Notes: a model not told the origin generated them from the sequence alone. Numbered from the stretch's first letter, positions 50,897 through 59,442 are shown. The stretch is DNA of 64,000 nt from Pseudomonadota bacterium (GCA_021793155.1 JAJYTF010000015.1:1-64000), one strand, 5' to 3'. Program-made: numbers and translations.

Positions 50897-51430
50897 TCAC
50901 GTCACATCGTCGGGGTTGCGGCCGCTGCGTTCGGCCAGGGTGCGCTTCAGCAGAAGGAAGCTCCGCCGGCTGGCCTCCTCCGGGGCGGGAATGTTGGTGA
51001 TCTTTCCGTCACCGTTCACCGGCAGCCGCGCCGCTGGCGGAACAGGGGGGGTGGCCGGGCTGCCCGGCGCCGCGTTTGCGCAGGGCGGCGACAGCCGGGC
51101 CGGGCTCGGGGGCGCGCTTGCCGGATGCGGCCTCGCCGCCGCTGCGGCTTCGGCATCGCCGGCGGGCGTTCTTGGCGCCACCACATCACGGCAGACGCGC
51201 TGCCACATCTGGCGCAGGGCCTTCGGCGCCAGCGGTTGTCCCCGTGCCCCGGTCAGCCCTTCCGCCGCGAGCGCCTGCGCGATGTCGAGCCAGGTCGGCT
51301 GATAAGCCGCGATGTACGCGCTCAGTTCCGCGTGGTTGCTGCGGAGCCAGCGGTACAGATCGGAGTAGCGGCCGAAGCGCTTTCTTTCCAGCCGGGCGAG
51401 AACGCGCCGTAGGTCATTGTCCTTTGCCAT
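50897..51430 (-). CDS. hypothetical element protein
   Basis: From ATG 51430 (MAKDNDLRRVLARLERKRFGRYSDLYRWLRSNHAELSAYIAAYQPTWLDIAQALAAEG) the protein has about 177 residues. The first 95 form a helical, basic domain ending LAPKALRQMWQRVCRDV, the middle is proline/alanine-rich and the end (EEASRRSFLLLKRTLAERSGRN) is helical again. The amino part looks like a DNA-binding module common on small islands and plasmids, but I cannot name a family. Confidence 0.6.
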   Translation of the reverse strand: MAKDNDLRRVLARLERKRFGRYSDLYRWLRSNHAELSAYIAAYQPTWLDIAQALAAEGLTGARGQPLAPKALRQMWQRVCRDVVAPRTPAGDAEAAAAARPHPASAPPSPARLSPPCANAAPGSPATPPVPPAARLPVNGDGKITNIPAPEEASRRSFLLLKRTLAERSGRNPDDVT

Positions 51431-52253
51431 GGCCCGAGCATGGGCCATGACGGCGCGAACGGAGCGCGCGTTTTTCCCATCGCGGCAGGATCAGCGGAAG
51501 ATCCGGGCCAGAGGCCAGCCACATCAACACCCGGTGACGGCGTGATCAGCCCCCTGCGGAGGAAACATCAAAGGCCAGCGGGCGCCCCACGCCGGGCACG
51601 CCGACGGCCGTTGGCGGACAGGTCGGCGGAATGCTTGCGCCACACCGTGGGCACATCAAAGCCACGTCGAGGAGGGTCTCCATACACCAATGCATGATTT
51701 CTCTCATGCAGGGCGACGCGCCGCGTCCCGAGCGGGGACTTTTCGCCCATCAGAAGGTGGAGAGCGGCGATTGAAGAAAAACGAGGTGCTGGACGGTGAG
51801 GCGATCGGAAACAGCCGATCGAACGCTATCCGATCGATACCGGGCTTGCCCTGTTGTCAGTCGTACTGGTGCTTTGCGCGACAACCGGACGAACGGGCGG
51901 GCAATTCGGACGACAAGGTCGGGCCGTGAAGCGACAGGCGGGTTTCGAACGCGGGATGCGGAACGCGGACATTGCCGTCGAAAGGATGCTTTGGTAGCCA
52001 CGCCTGAAGAGGTCTCGCCCATCAGGTTCAATGGGCAACCCGACGTTGCCATTCGACGCCCAAAGGCATTTGCCGTTGCCTTTGAAACAGCACGCCGGAT
52101 GGAATGCATCCGCAGGGCTGCCTTGGCGACGTAACTTCGGTACGTAACTTCGGCCTATTGTCAGCAGATGAAGATCCTATGCCAAGTCAGCCGCTTTTTA
52201 GAAAGAGGGCAATGAGGCAGAAATATAGCCATATGAAGCGCCATACCTTTACG
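51431..52253. other. intergenic region within the element
   Basis: About 820 bp. Short frames on both strands have compositions that look accidental. GATCGGA and CCGATCGA words recur between 51800 and 51850. The final part is A+T-rich and precedes the cargo promoter. Confidence 0.4.
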
Positions 52254-52281
52254 TTGCAAAACGCCCGCGCGTAGATACAAT
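52254..52281 (+). promoter_or_regulatory. promoter of the winged-helix/HEPN cargo
   Basis: -35 TTGCAA (52254-52259) and -10 TACAAT (52276-52281) are 16 nt apart, 28 nt before the first cargo start codon. The near-consensus -10 suggests expression independent of the element's other genes. Confidence 0.55.
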
Positions 52282-52309
52282 AAGGCGTACTTAGCGAGGG
52301 GAAATGCCG

Positions 52310-53038
52310 ATGGCGACTTCTGAACCTAATAACAACGACCGTTTCAAACCCCCAGGGTCGTCAATTGATGAGGTTTTCAAAGTCGTCCAAGGGTATGCCA
52401 GTTTTGGAAAAGCAGGCTCACTTTCGGATATAGCCAAAACCACAGGGTTGCACGAAACATCGATAAGCAGGAACGTGGGTTTCCTACTCTCCATCGGCAT
52501 TCTAGAAGGTGGCCGCAACAAATCATCAACCGAAATCGGCAAGAAACTAGGCCTCGCCTTGATGCACAATGTTTCGGAGGAGGTGGAATCTACTCTTGCG
52601 GAGATTGTCGCGAAGGACGAGTTTCTGAAGAGTGTGCTCGCGGCTGTTCGCATCCGCAAAGGGATGGACGAGACCTCACTGCGTGCGCACATTGCCTATA
52701 GTGCTGGCTTGTCTAAGACAGGATCGACGACAGGGACGGGGGCCGTAGTTGAACTACTCAAGCGATCGGGTCATCTAAAAGCCGAAGACGGCAAACTCGT
52801 GGTCAGCGCGCCCATCGCCCGGACCCCGAGCGACGAGGCAGGCCCCATCCAAGAGCGACATGATCCTACAGCCATCCAGAGTGTTACTCGGATGGTCGAG
52901 ACGACTGCGCCCTTTTCTATCTCGATCAAGATCGAGGTACGCTGCGAGCCGTCGGATCTGGACGATCTCGGTCTAAAGCTCCGCAAGGTCGTAGACGACT
53001 TCTCGAAGCATGGGGCTGACAGCGCTGGTGAGGAATAA
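52310..53038 (+). CDS. winged-helix protein, first gene of a HEPN-linked pair
   Basis: The preferred start is ATG 52310, 8 nt after GAGGGG; 242 residues. Residues 15-70 form a winged helix (IDEVFKVVQGYASFGKAGSLSDIAKTTGLHETSISRNVGFLLSIGILEGG). A second helical repeat follows (SVLAAVRIRKGMDETSLRAHIAYSAGLSKTGSTTGTGAVVELLKRSGHL), and the end (PFSISIKIEVRCEPSDLDDLGLKLRKVVDDF) is a beta-strand plus helix, like the tails of DUF5343-type defence-associated proteins. It could regulate the operon or sense an infection signal. The DNA is visibly more A+T-rich than the host genes around the element. Not recognised as a named family. Confidence 0.65.
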   Translation: MATSEPNNNDRFKPPGSSIDEVFKVVQGYASFGKAGSLSDIAKTTGLHETSISRNVGFLLSIGILEGGRNKSSTEIGKKLGLALMHNVSEEVESTLAEIVAKDEFLKSVLAAVRIRKGMDETSLRAHIAYSAGLSKTGSTTGTGAVVELLKRSGHLKAEDGKLVVSAPIARTPSDEAGPIQERHDPTAIQSVTRMVETTAPFSISIKIEVRCEPSDLDDLGLKLRKVVDDFSKHGADSAGEE

Positions 53039-53041
53039 ACC

Positions 53042-53989
53042 TTGCCGCGCCCGTTCTTTCAGGCAACCGCCGAACAAGTGGTAATCGTCTCAGAGGCAAT
53101 CGTCTCATTCAGCGGTAACCATGCGGCTGCCGTCGCCGCCTTCACAGATTTGCCGGAGGCCACGGCAAATAGTGCATTAAAGCTCGCGGTCGACATGGGG
53201 TTGCTGTCAGAGAATGCTGGTCATTTCAATGTGGCGAGCCCGCTCTGCAAGCTCCTGCGAACGCCTCAGGACCGCGAAAAGGCAGCAATCCTGCGCATCG
53301 CCCTCGAATCTTACGAGCCCTATCAGGTTTTCCAAGAAGAACTCGACGCAACGGATAACGTCACAGATGCCGCACAGCGCACCAAAGCGAAACTCGACCT
53401 CGAATGCCATCGAGAGGAAGTAAAGGCAACGCTTCTAAGCCTTGCGACCTACTGCGGCGCGCTAACACCGGGTCAGGGAAATTCGTATTCCCGAGATGGG
53501 AAGGGACTGGCAGCTCTCTTTGACGAGTTGGTTGCTGGGAGCAGAGAGATTGCCGACGCGACACAGACAATCCGACAAGAACTCGGCCCGGACGTCGCAC
53601 TTGTTGATCATGGACAAATCATTCAGCCTATTGTTGCCGGGCTGCGGCACGCTGTGGCAGGGGCCGGCCGCGAGGCCGTGCTCCAAGTTGGCATTGCTGT
53701 GGAAAATTTCTTGACGGCAACCGCTACGCATCATGGGACCAATATTGTGGGGGCGAACGGTGTCAACGCGAAGATGGATCGCCTAGTTCAAGCAGGACAT
53801 TACCCGTCGAAGCTGCACAACGTTTGCAAGTATTTGGGCCATATCCGCAATGCGGCGGATCATGGGGCAGACACGGACATTGGTGCGCCATGGGATATAT
53901 CAACTCAAACAGGACGCAATTACGTGTTCGTTGCGGCCATGTTCATCCGAGCGATGCTCGCACATCGTACAGGGTCTCACGACATTTGA
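53042..53989 (+). CDS. HEPN-like protein with winged-helix start
   Basis: From TTG 53042 (GAGG 8 nt upstream, 3 nt after the previous stop) the protein has 315 residues. The first 130 residues resemble a winged helix (VVIVSEAIVSFSGNHAAAVAAFTDLPEATANSALKLAVDMGLL). The carboxy third is helical and carries R269-NAAD-H274, an R-x4-H motif as in HEPN ribonucleases, within LHNVCKYLGHIRNAADHGADTD, near MFIRAMLAHRTG. HEPN toxins cleave RNA and occur in toxin-antitoxin and anti-phage systems. A two-gene defence or toxin-antitoxin role is inferred; the start codon could be debated. Confidence 0.65.
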   Translation: MPRPFFQATAEQVVIVSEAIVSFSGNHAAAVAAFTDLPEATANSALKLAVDMGLLSENAGHFNVASPLCKLLRTPQDREKAAILRIALESYEPYQVFQEELDATDNVTDAAQRTKAKLDLECHREEVKATLLSLATYCGALTPGQGNSYSRDGKGLAALFDELVAGSREIADATQTIRQELGPDVALVDHGQIIQPIVAGLRHAVAGAGREAVLQVGIAVENFLTATATHHGTNIVGANGVNAKMDRLVQAGHYPSKLHNVCKYLGHIRNAADHGADTDIGAPWDISTQTGRNYVFVAAMFIRAMLAHRTGSHDI

Positions 53990-54668
53990 GCGGGGATGTT
54001 GTTCGGTCTCGGCAGCTTTTGTGCATTGATGGGTTGCCTTGCACGTGAATGGCAATTTCGATTCGTAGCGCGTCTGATGCTGAAGGTCGGTCTGGCGCGC
54101 AAAATTTAGCAGTGGCGCGCCCGGCCGGAACGACTGCTTTCAGGCACTGCAATCACACCCTTGAACGACCGTCATGGGCGCTGACAGGCCGGAAGATGGC
54201 GACGGAGTGAATGCATGGCGGAGGTGCTGCCGACCTTCAACAGCCGCGCTTTGCAGTCTTGGATGGGCCCAGGAGCGGCCGGATGTGTTCCCTGTCGAAG
54301 AAAAGCTCATCTCCGACAGATCGTCGTACCGCCGCGTCGCCGGCAACATAATGTGTCGGCAACCATACCGCCGCCAATTCCCGACCAGTAGGCCAGAATA
54401 TTCCAGCCCGAGAATATCCGTCCCAGCAACGATGCCCCTGCTGTGGTCAGGCGGAATTCGTCAAGCCACGGCGCATGATAGAGCCGGGACAGATCGACCA
54501 GCGCGGCTAACACTCCATCGGGAGCATGCTCCTGCCGTCGGCGCGAATGGCGTGGCGGCGAAGCTGGCGTAAACGTCCTATGACAGCCGTCGGGGTGACT
54601 GCCAGTGTTGGGTGGGCGGATCTGGCTGGCGCGGGCACCCGACAGCCTGGCCTGGTTGACCGTCCGGA
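53990..54668. other. intergenic region with repeat copy 2
   Basis: About 680 bp without a convincing gene. It contains repeat copy 2 (54534-54636). A minus-strand open stretch from about 54560 to 54310 (reading LSRLYHAPWLDEFRLTTAGASLLGRIFSG) might be a remnant of a lost gene, but no family could be assigned. Confidence 0.4.
54534..54636 (+). repeat. 103-bp direct repeat, copy 2
   Basis: Second copy of the repeat at 50652-50754, same orientation and no gaps. Together they enclose 50755-54533, which includes the hypothetical protein and the winged-helix/HEPN pair. Confidence 0.8.
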
Positions 54669-55103
54669 TTACGAGCCGTGCGAAAGGGGAATTTTCAGAT
54701 ACAGGTGGACAGTGGAGGTTGTCCAAGTCGCGATGCCGCTCCCGAAGAAATCCGCATCCTCCGTCCACACGGGACAATCGAGTGCGAGTGCGGTCGCCAA
54801 CACAGGCCAATCCCGTTCGTCACGGATGCGGCGCCGGGCTTCGGCCTCGAAGGCGCCATAGACGTCGCCGTCGACGGCCTGCACCAAGGCCGGCAGCGCG
54901 GTCAGCGCAGCGGCGCCGACCGCCCAATCCAAGCCTCGGCGCTCGAAGATCGGCGGCAGGTATTTTTCAGCGTCGGCGAAGGCTTCATCGGGCGCGAAGA
55001 ACGCCGTCGAATCCGTGAACTGGTCGAGCAGGTTCCGCACCCTTTGGCCCAGGACCGACCGGATCAGGATATTGGCGTCCAGCACCAGGGCCTGCCGGAT
55101 CAT
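54669..55103 (-). CDS. PIN-domain toxin
   Basis: A 144-residue protein with PIN layout: LVLDANILIRSVLGQRV for the first Asp, FAPDEAFADAEKYLPP for the second acid, and RDERDWPVLATALALDCPVWTEDADFFG with the two last acids. This is the longer, less studied VapC-like type. The four-base overlap with its antitoxin gene supports pairing. It would be a ribonuclease neutralised by the Phd-like protein. Confidence 0.85.
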   Translation of the reverse strand: MIRQALVLDANILIRSVLGQRVRNLLDQFTDSTAFFAPDEAFADAEKYLPPIFERRGLDWAVGAAALTALPALVQAVDGDVYGAFEAEARRRIRDERDWPVLATALALDCPVWTEDADFFGSGIATWTTSTVHLYLKIPLSHGS

Positions 55104-55354
55104 TTGTCGGCTGCCCGGCGCGCCTTGAACTCCGCCACCAATTCGTCTTCGGACACGCCTTTGGCGGCCAGCATCGCCTCCAGCATCGCCGCCGCCTCCT
55201 TGAGGGCGTCCAATTCCGCCTGCGTCCGCCCGCGCCGCGCCGGGATGTAATAACCGATCGTCTCGCCGTGCCGGGTGATGGCAACAGGAGACATGGCGTC
55301 CAGATAGGACGGCAGCTTCGCCCGGAATTCTTTCACTCCAACCTTGATCTCCAT
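55100..55354 (-). CDS. Phd/YefM-like antitoxin
   Basis: From ATG 55354 the protein has 84 residues and opens MEIKVGVKEFRAKLPSYLDAMSPVAITRHGETIGYYIP, the classic Phd/prevent-host-death pattern, followed by ARRGRTQAELDALKEAAAMLEAML and a basic tail. It overlaps the toxin by 4 nt. An 18-bp inverted repeat lies 14 nt upstream of the start and is the likely operator. Confidence 0.87.
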   Translation of the reverse strand: MEIKVGVKEFRAKLPSYLDAMSPVAITRHGETIGYYIPARRGRTQAELDALKEAAAMLEAMLAAKGVSEDELVAEFKARRAADK

Positions 55355-55367
55355 GGGGCGCCTTTCT

Positions 55368-55385
55368 GTGTACTCAGGTGTACAC
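55368..55385. promoter_or_regulatory. operator of the Phd/PIN pair
   Basis: GTGTAC-TCAGGT-GTACAC is an 18-bp perfect inverted repeat just upstream of the antitoxin start. On the minus strand TTGATA (55389-55394) could be the -35, so the repeat would lie within the promoter. Confidence 0.55.
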
Positions 55386-55526
55386 TTTATCAAACTGACG
55401 CAGGATGATCCAGTTTGCCGACGGGGAGGGAACAATCCATGAACCAGTTTCTGGTGCGTTGGAAACCGTCAGGAACCACTGGCGAATAGTTTACAGGCAA
55501 GTCATTGACTCCCAAGGATAGTGCCA

Positions 55527-55550
55527 TTCCAGGTGGCGATTTTCATGGAT
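55527..55550 (+). repeat. attachment site, right (attR), 24 bp
   Basis: Identical to attL at 49289-49312. Here it is followed by GCGACATT rather than TTGATTTC. It probably marks the original 5' flank of xthA. Confidence 0.9.
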
Positions 55551-55885
55551 GCGACATTCCGGCAGCTTTCGGCTTGGCAGGGCAGGCATTATAGCATTTG
55601 CGCGGTCCTACTGCCCGCGACGCTATGGCGCACTTTGCCAAAAGACCAGCGAGTCAGAGGGGGGCGGAGTCATGCGGGTGAAGCAGTAGTACTGCGTGGA
55701 GAACATAAAATATAAAAATTTATTCAAGTAATGCTCGCGATATAGCCGTAGGCGCGGTAGTGGCATTGTTCCAATATGAAGAAATTTTAATGTTATGAAA
55801 TATTGAATAATTGACAGCTTTATGAGCTGCAAATATCTTCCATTCCAGTTTCGTGCTATGCATTGAGCAGAGGAAACAAGACAAC
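55551..55885. other. intergenic region, former xthA upstream DNA
   Basis: About 335 bp between attR and the patatin-like gene. It becomes A+T-rich from 55700 to 55850 and may hold the promoter of the following operon, but no clear -35/-10 pair was chosen. No gene was found. Confidence 0.45.
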
Positions 55886-57004
55886 ATGCTCGATGGTCAA
55901 ACCCAGGCGAAGCGAAGCGAAACGGCGCCTCGCGTGAAAACTTTGCCCAAAACGCAAGTCGAGTGCGCTGTTGAAGCGGCTGCCGCGACTCCGCGTAAGT
56001 TGAACCTGGCCCTTCAGGGCGGTGGTAGCCATGGCGCCTTCACTTGGGGCGTCCTTGATCGTTTGCTCGAAGAGAGCGACGTCGAGATCGAAGGCATCAG
56101 CGGCACCTCGGCCGGGGCGATGAACGCCGCCGTGGTGGCCCAGGGCATGGCCATCGGCGGTCGCGACGAGGCCAGGCGCCTGCTCGGCATGTTCTGGGAG
56201 CGCATCGGCCAAGCTGCCGAATGGAATCCGGTACGCCGTTCGCCTTTCGACATGCTGATGGGCCGATGGAACATCGATGCCTCGCCTGCGGCCATGGTGG
56301 CCGACCTCACGCACCGCGTGGCCTCCCCCTACCAATTCAACCCGATGAATCTCAGCCCGTTGCGCGACGTGCTGGAGACTGTCATCGACACCGACCACAT
56401 CCGCAACAGCCCGGTGAAGCTGTTCGTTTCGGCCACCAACGTGCGCACCGGCCGCATCCGCGTGTTCGACCACAACGACGTATCGGTCGAAGCCCTGCTG
56501 GCCTCCGCTTGCCTGCCGACCCTGTTTCATGCCGTCGAGATCGACGGCGATCCCCATTGGGACGGCGGCTACATCGGCAACCCGGCGCTGTGGCCGATGA
56601 TCTATGGCTGCGAGAGCCCTGACATCGTCGTCGTGCAGATCAATCCGCTCATCCGCGAGGGGACGCCCAGGACGGCGGTTGATATCGTCAACCGCCTGAA
56701 CGAGATCAGCTTCAATTCGTCGCTGATGAACGAGATGCGCGCCATCTCCTTCGTCGAGCACCTGATCCGCCAGGACCACCTCAGCGGCTCGGCCGTCGAG
56801 CGCTACAGGAAAATGCACATCCACCGCATCCATGCCGAGGAGGAGATGCGCTCCCTCGGAGCCACGTCCAAGCTGAACGCCGAACGCGCCTTCCTCCTGC
56901 ACCTCCGCGGTGTCGGGCGCTCCGCCGCAGACCAGTGGTTGAGGGCGCACGGGCGGGACATCGGGCGAAACTCCACCGTCGACATCCGTTCCACCTACCT
57001 CTGA
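55886..57004 (+). CDS. patatin-like phospholipase
   Basis: From ATG 55886 (MLDGQTQAKRSETAPRVK) the protein has 372 residues; a GTG at 55853 is an alternative start. The patatin set is complete: LALQGGGSHGAFTWGVLDRLLEE for the oxyanion loop, GISGTSAGAMNAAVVAQG for the nucleophile elbow (GTSAG), and WDGGYIGNPAL for the catalytic Asp. It should hydrolyse lipid esters, perhaps linked to polyhydroxybutyrate granules. It starts an operon with acetoacetate decarboxylase and hydroxybutyrate dehydrogenase. Confidence 0.9.
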   Translation: MLDGQTQAKRSETAPRVKTLPKTQVECAVEAAAATPRKLNLALQGGGSHGAFTWGVLDRLLEESDVEIEGISGTSAGAMNAAVVAQGMAIGGRDEARRLLGMFWERIGQAAEWNPVRRSPFDMLMGRWNIDASPAAMVADLTHRVASPYQFNPMNLSPLRDVLETVIDTDHIRNSPVKLFVSATNVRTGRIRVFDHNDVSVEALLASACLPTLFHAVEIDGDPHWDGGYIGNPALWPMIYGCESPDIVVVQINPLIREGTPRTAVDIVNRLNEISFNSSLMNEMRAISFVEHLIRQDHLSGSAVERYRKMHIHRIHAEEEMRSLGATSKLNAERAFLLHLRGVGRSAADQWLRAHGRDIGRNSTVDIRSTYL

Positions 57005-57017
57005 GCAGGCGCCTCCC

Positions 57018-57833
57018 ATGAACCGCGACCAAATCCTGGCGGCTCCGTCGATGCCGCCGACCTGCCCCTCTTATCCCCGAGGGCCGTTCCGCTTCGTCAA
57101 CCGAGAATACCTGGTCATCACCTACGAGACCGACATGGAGGCCGTCAAGGCGGCCCTGCCGGAACCGCTTGAGCCCGTCCCGGGACAAGGGCCCGGCAGC
57201 GCCGTGGTCTTCTACGACTGGATGAGAATGCCTGACAGCTCGGGCTTCGGCGACTACCAGGAATCCGGTGCCTGCATCGTCGCCACCCTTGACGGCGAGC
57301 AGGTCAGTTACACCGCCCAGATGTATCTGGACGACGAACCGCCCATCGCCGGCGGCCGCGAGATCTGGGGCTTCCCGAAAAAGTACGGTGAGCCGCGTCT
57401 CAAAGTAGTCAAGGACACTCTGACGGGCACGCTGCACTATGCCGATGAACTGGTGGCCATGGGCTCCATGGCCTACAAGACCCGTGCCCTCGACCGGGTG
57501 GAGGTGCAAACGGCGCTTTCCTCTAAGCTGAATGTCAACCTCAAGCTGATTCCCGACGCGGACGGAACGCCGAAGATTGCCCAGTTGGTCGGTTATCGGT
57601 TGGAGGATGTCGTCGTGCACGGCGCATGGGAGGGGGATGCCCGCCTGCATCTTGTGCCGCATGTGAACTGCGCAGTTGCCGACTTTCCCGTGCGGCGTAT
57701 CGTTTCGGCGCGCCATCAGCTTGTCGATTTCACTCTGCCCTATGGCCGGGTGCTGCACGACTACCTCGCCGAAGCCGCCTCACGGCGGCGCGGCAACGAG
57801 GCGCCATCAAGGAGGGATTGGACATGTCTTTGA
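57018..57833 (+). CDS. adc: acetoacetate decarboxylase
   Basis: A 271-residue protein matching Adc: PRGPFRFVNREYLVITYETDMEAVKAALPEPLEPVPG and PIAGGREIWGFPKKYGEPRLKV, with the substrate-binding lysine expected near FPKKYG. It decarboxylates acetoacetate. It follows the patatin gene by 13 nt and overlaps the dehydrogenase gene by 10 nt, so all three are co-translated and probably serve ketone body and polyhydroxybutyrate turnover. Confidence 0.92.
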   Translation: MNRDQILAAPSMPPTCPSYPRGPFRFVNREYLVITYETDMEAVKAALPEPLEPVPGQGPGSAVVFYDWMRMPDSSGFGDYQESGACIVATLDGEQVSYTAQMYLDDEPPIAGGREIWGFPKKYGEPRLKVVKDTLTGTLHYADELVAMGSMAYKTRALDRVEVQTALSSKLNVNLKLIPDADGTPKIAQLVGYRLEDVVVHGAWEGDARLHLVPHVNCAVADFPVRRIVSARHQLVDFTLPYGRVLHDYLAEAASRRRGNEAPSRRDWTCL

Positions 57834-58606
57834 ACGGCAAGACCGCCATCATCACCGGCTCCACGTCCGGGATCGGCCTGGGCATCGCCCGGAAGCTGGC
57901 TGCCGCCGGTGCCGACATCATGCTGAACGGCTTCGCCGCCGCCGCCGCCGTCGACGCCATCAAGGCCGAGTTGTCTGCCGCGCGCGTCAGGGTCGGCTAC
58001 TCGTCCGCCGACTTGACCAAGCCCGAGCAAGTCCGCGCCATGGTCGCACAGTCCGTCTCCGAACTGGGTGGCGTCGACATCCTGGTTAACAACGCCGGCA
58101 TCCAGCACGTGTCTCCCATCGAGGAATTTCCCCAGGACAAGTGGGACTCAATCATCGCCTTGAACCTGTCGGCCGCCTTCCATGCCGTCAAAGCCGCCCT
58201 GCCAGCCATGAAGGCCAAGGGCTGGGGCCGTATCATCAACATCGCCTCGGCTCACGGTCTGGTCGGTTCGGCCCATAAGGCCGCCTATGTGGCCGCCAAG
58301 CACGGCCTGGTTGGCCTGACCAAGGTCATCGCCCTCGAGACTGCCAACGACGGCATCACCGCGAATTCGATCTGCCCCGGATGGGTGCTGACCCCACTGG
58401 TCGAAAAACAGATCGCCGACCGCGCCGAGGCCAATGGCACCACGGTGGGGCAGGAACGGACGGCCCTACTGTCCGAGAAACAGCCGATGCACCAATTCTC
58501 GACCCCGGATGACTTGGGCGACCTCGTCCTTTTCCTGGCCAGCGGCGCCGGCGCCTCCATTACCGGTGCCGCTCTGTCCATGGACGGCGGCTGGACCGCC
58601 CAGTAA
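57824..58606 (+). CDS. bdhA: 3-hydroxybutyrate dehydrogenase
   Basis: From ATG 57824 (GGAGG 8-9 nt upstream) the protein has 260 residues and is a short-chain dehydrogenase: TGSTSGIGLGIA for the cofactor loop, VNNAGIQHVSPIEEFP, the catalytic Ser in IASAHGLVGSAHKAAYVAAKHG with YxxxK, and the ANGTT...QPMHQFSTPDDLG segment typical of 3-hydroxybutyrate dehydrogenases. It oxidises 3-hydroxybutyrate to acetoacetate with NAD. Overlaps adc by 10 nt. Confidence 0.94.
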   Translation: MSLNGKTAIITGSTSGIGLGIARKLAAAGADIMLNGFAAAAAVDAIKAELSAARVRVGYSSADLTKPEQVRAMVAQSVSELGGVDILVNNAGIQHVSPIEEFPQDKWDSIIALNLSAAFHAVKAALPAMKAKGWGRIINIASAHGLVGSAHKAAYVAAKHGLVGLTKVIALETANDGITANSICPGWVLTPLVEKQIADRAEANGTTVGQERTALLSEKQPMHQFSTPDDLGDLVLFLASGAGASITGAALSMDGGWTAQ

Positions 58607-58736
58607 CCTCGCCATCACCTCCATCGCCGAAGTGGCTCCCCGTCTCGGGCGGGAGCTGCTGCGGCTGGCCGCGGCGCCTGTCAAAGGCGTCGGGAAGTTG
58701 CTATCCTCTCGGGCTGGCGAACCGAAGGATTGGCGG

Positions 58737-59438
58737 ATGCGGTGGGGAGTACTCTCGACATTGCTGTTGGCCGCCATCGGCACGCCGATGGCAGTCTCCA
58801 TGGCGCAATGTCCCTTGCCGCCGGCTTCCGCACGCAATCCCACCGTCCATCTCGACGTCCTGGAGCCGCGGTTGATCTATCGGCACGATCTCGACCTGCT
58901 GGGTCTCGCTTCCGTACGTGACACCTTCGAAAGGGCGCCCGGAAACGGGGTGATCCTCGGCCTGACCAGGCGCAATGATGAACTAAAGGTTCAGCTGCGG
59001 TCGATCCTCCAGCGTTCGGTCGATGGCCGGACCTGCATCTGGGTCGACGATGTTTCGGCACGCATCGGTGACCCCGAGCTCGACGTCTATGTCGCCGCGA
59101 ATTATCCGCCGGGCAGTTGCGAATACAACGTTGTTCTGGAGCACGAGAACCGGCATGTGGCGATCAACCGCGGCGTCATCGCCGCGTTCGGCCCGCGCAT
59201 CGGGGCGCAGTTGCGCGCCGCCGTGCACCGGTTGTTCCCGATGATCACGTCGAACCCCAAGGATGTGGAGCGGCTGCCGCAAATCCTCATCGACGCCGTA
59301 CGGCCCTCGGTGAGCGCCATGGAGGATGAGTTGCGACGGGAGAACGGCGCAATCGACACGCCGGAAAGCTACCGCCAGGCCAATGCGCGGTGCCGCAACT
59401 GGTTCCCGCCCGGCACCCGCCTGCCGGCCCGCCAGTGA
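58737..59438 (+). CDS. secreted zincin-like protein (HENRH)
   Basis: From ATG 58737 (MRWGVLSTLLLAAIGTPMAVSMAQC signal sequence) the protein has 233 residues. The region VVLEHENRHVAINRGVIAAFG contains an HExxH-type HENRH, the metal-binding helix of zincin peptidases and related DUF922-like proteins, and a cysteine pair may form a disulfide nearby. It may be a periplasmic peptidase. It lies 130 nt after bdhA and is unlikely to be part of that operon. Confidence 0.68.
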   Translation: MRWGVLSTLLLAAIGTPMAVSMAQCPLPPASARNPTVHLDVLEPRLIYRHDLDLLGLASVRDTFERAPGNGVILGLTRRNDELKVQLRSILQRSVDGRTCIWVDDVSARIGDPELDVYVAANYPPGSCEYNVVLEHENRHVAINRGVIAAFGPRIGAQLRAAVHRLFPMITSNPKDVERLPQILIDAVRPSVSAMEDELRRENGAIDTPESYRQANARCRNWFPPGTRLPARQ

Positions 59439-59442
59439 CGGT

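Larger units (their letters stand above)
49313..55526. mobile_element. xthA-inserted integrative element, about 6.2 kb
   Basis: The perfect 24-bp direct repeats at 49289-49312 and 55527-55550, a tyrosine integrase beside the left one, an AlpA-like protein, and cargo genes with lower G+C than the flanks define the element. No replication or conjugation genes are evident, so it is probably a small mobilisable or satellite island. Its insertion places element DNA immediately upstream of xthA. Confidence 0.85.

Noticed and set aside
50526-51302. A 258-codon plus-strand frame
   Set aside because: It crosses the 103-bp repeat and runs antisense to the hypothetical element protein; Arg/Ala/Gly-rich with no domain.
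51796-52134. A 112-codon frame in the element
   Set aside because: Arg-rich, no ribosome site, no family, and it lies in a region of low coding signal.
54307-54810. A 167-codon minus-strand frame in the element
   Set aside because: It overlaps the PIN toxin gene and the repeat in another frame; at most a remnant, not a gene.
55700-55850. A+T-rich stretch considered as a replication origin
   Set aside because: No DnaA boxes, iterons or replication genes; more likely a promoter region.
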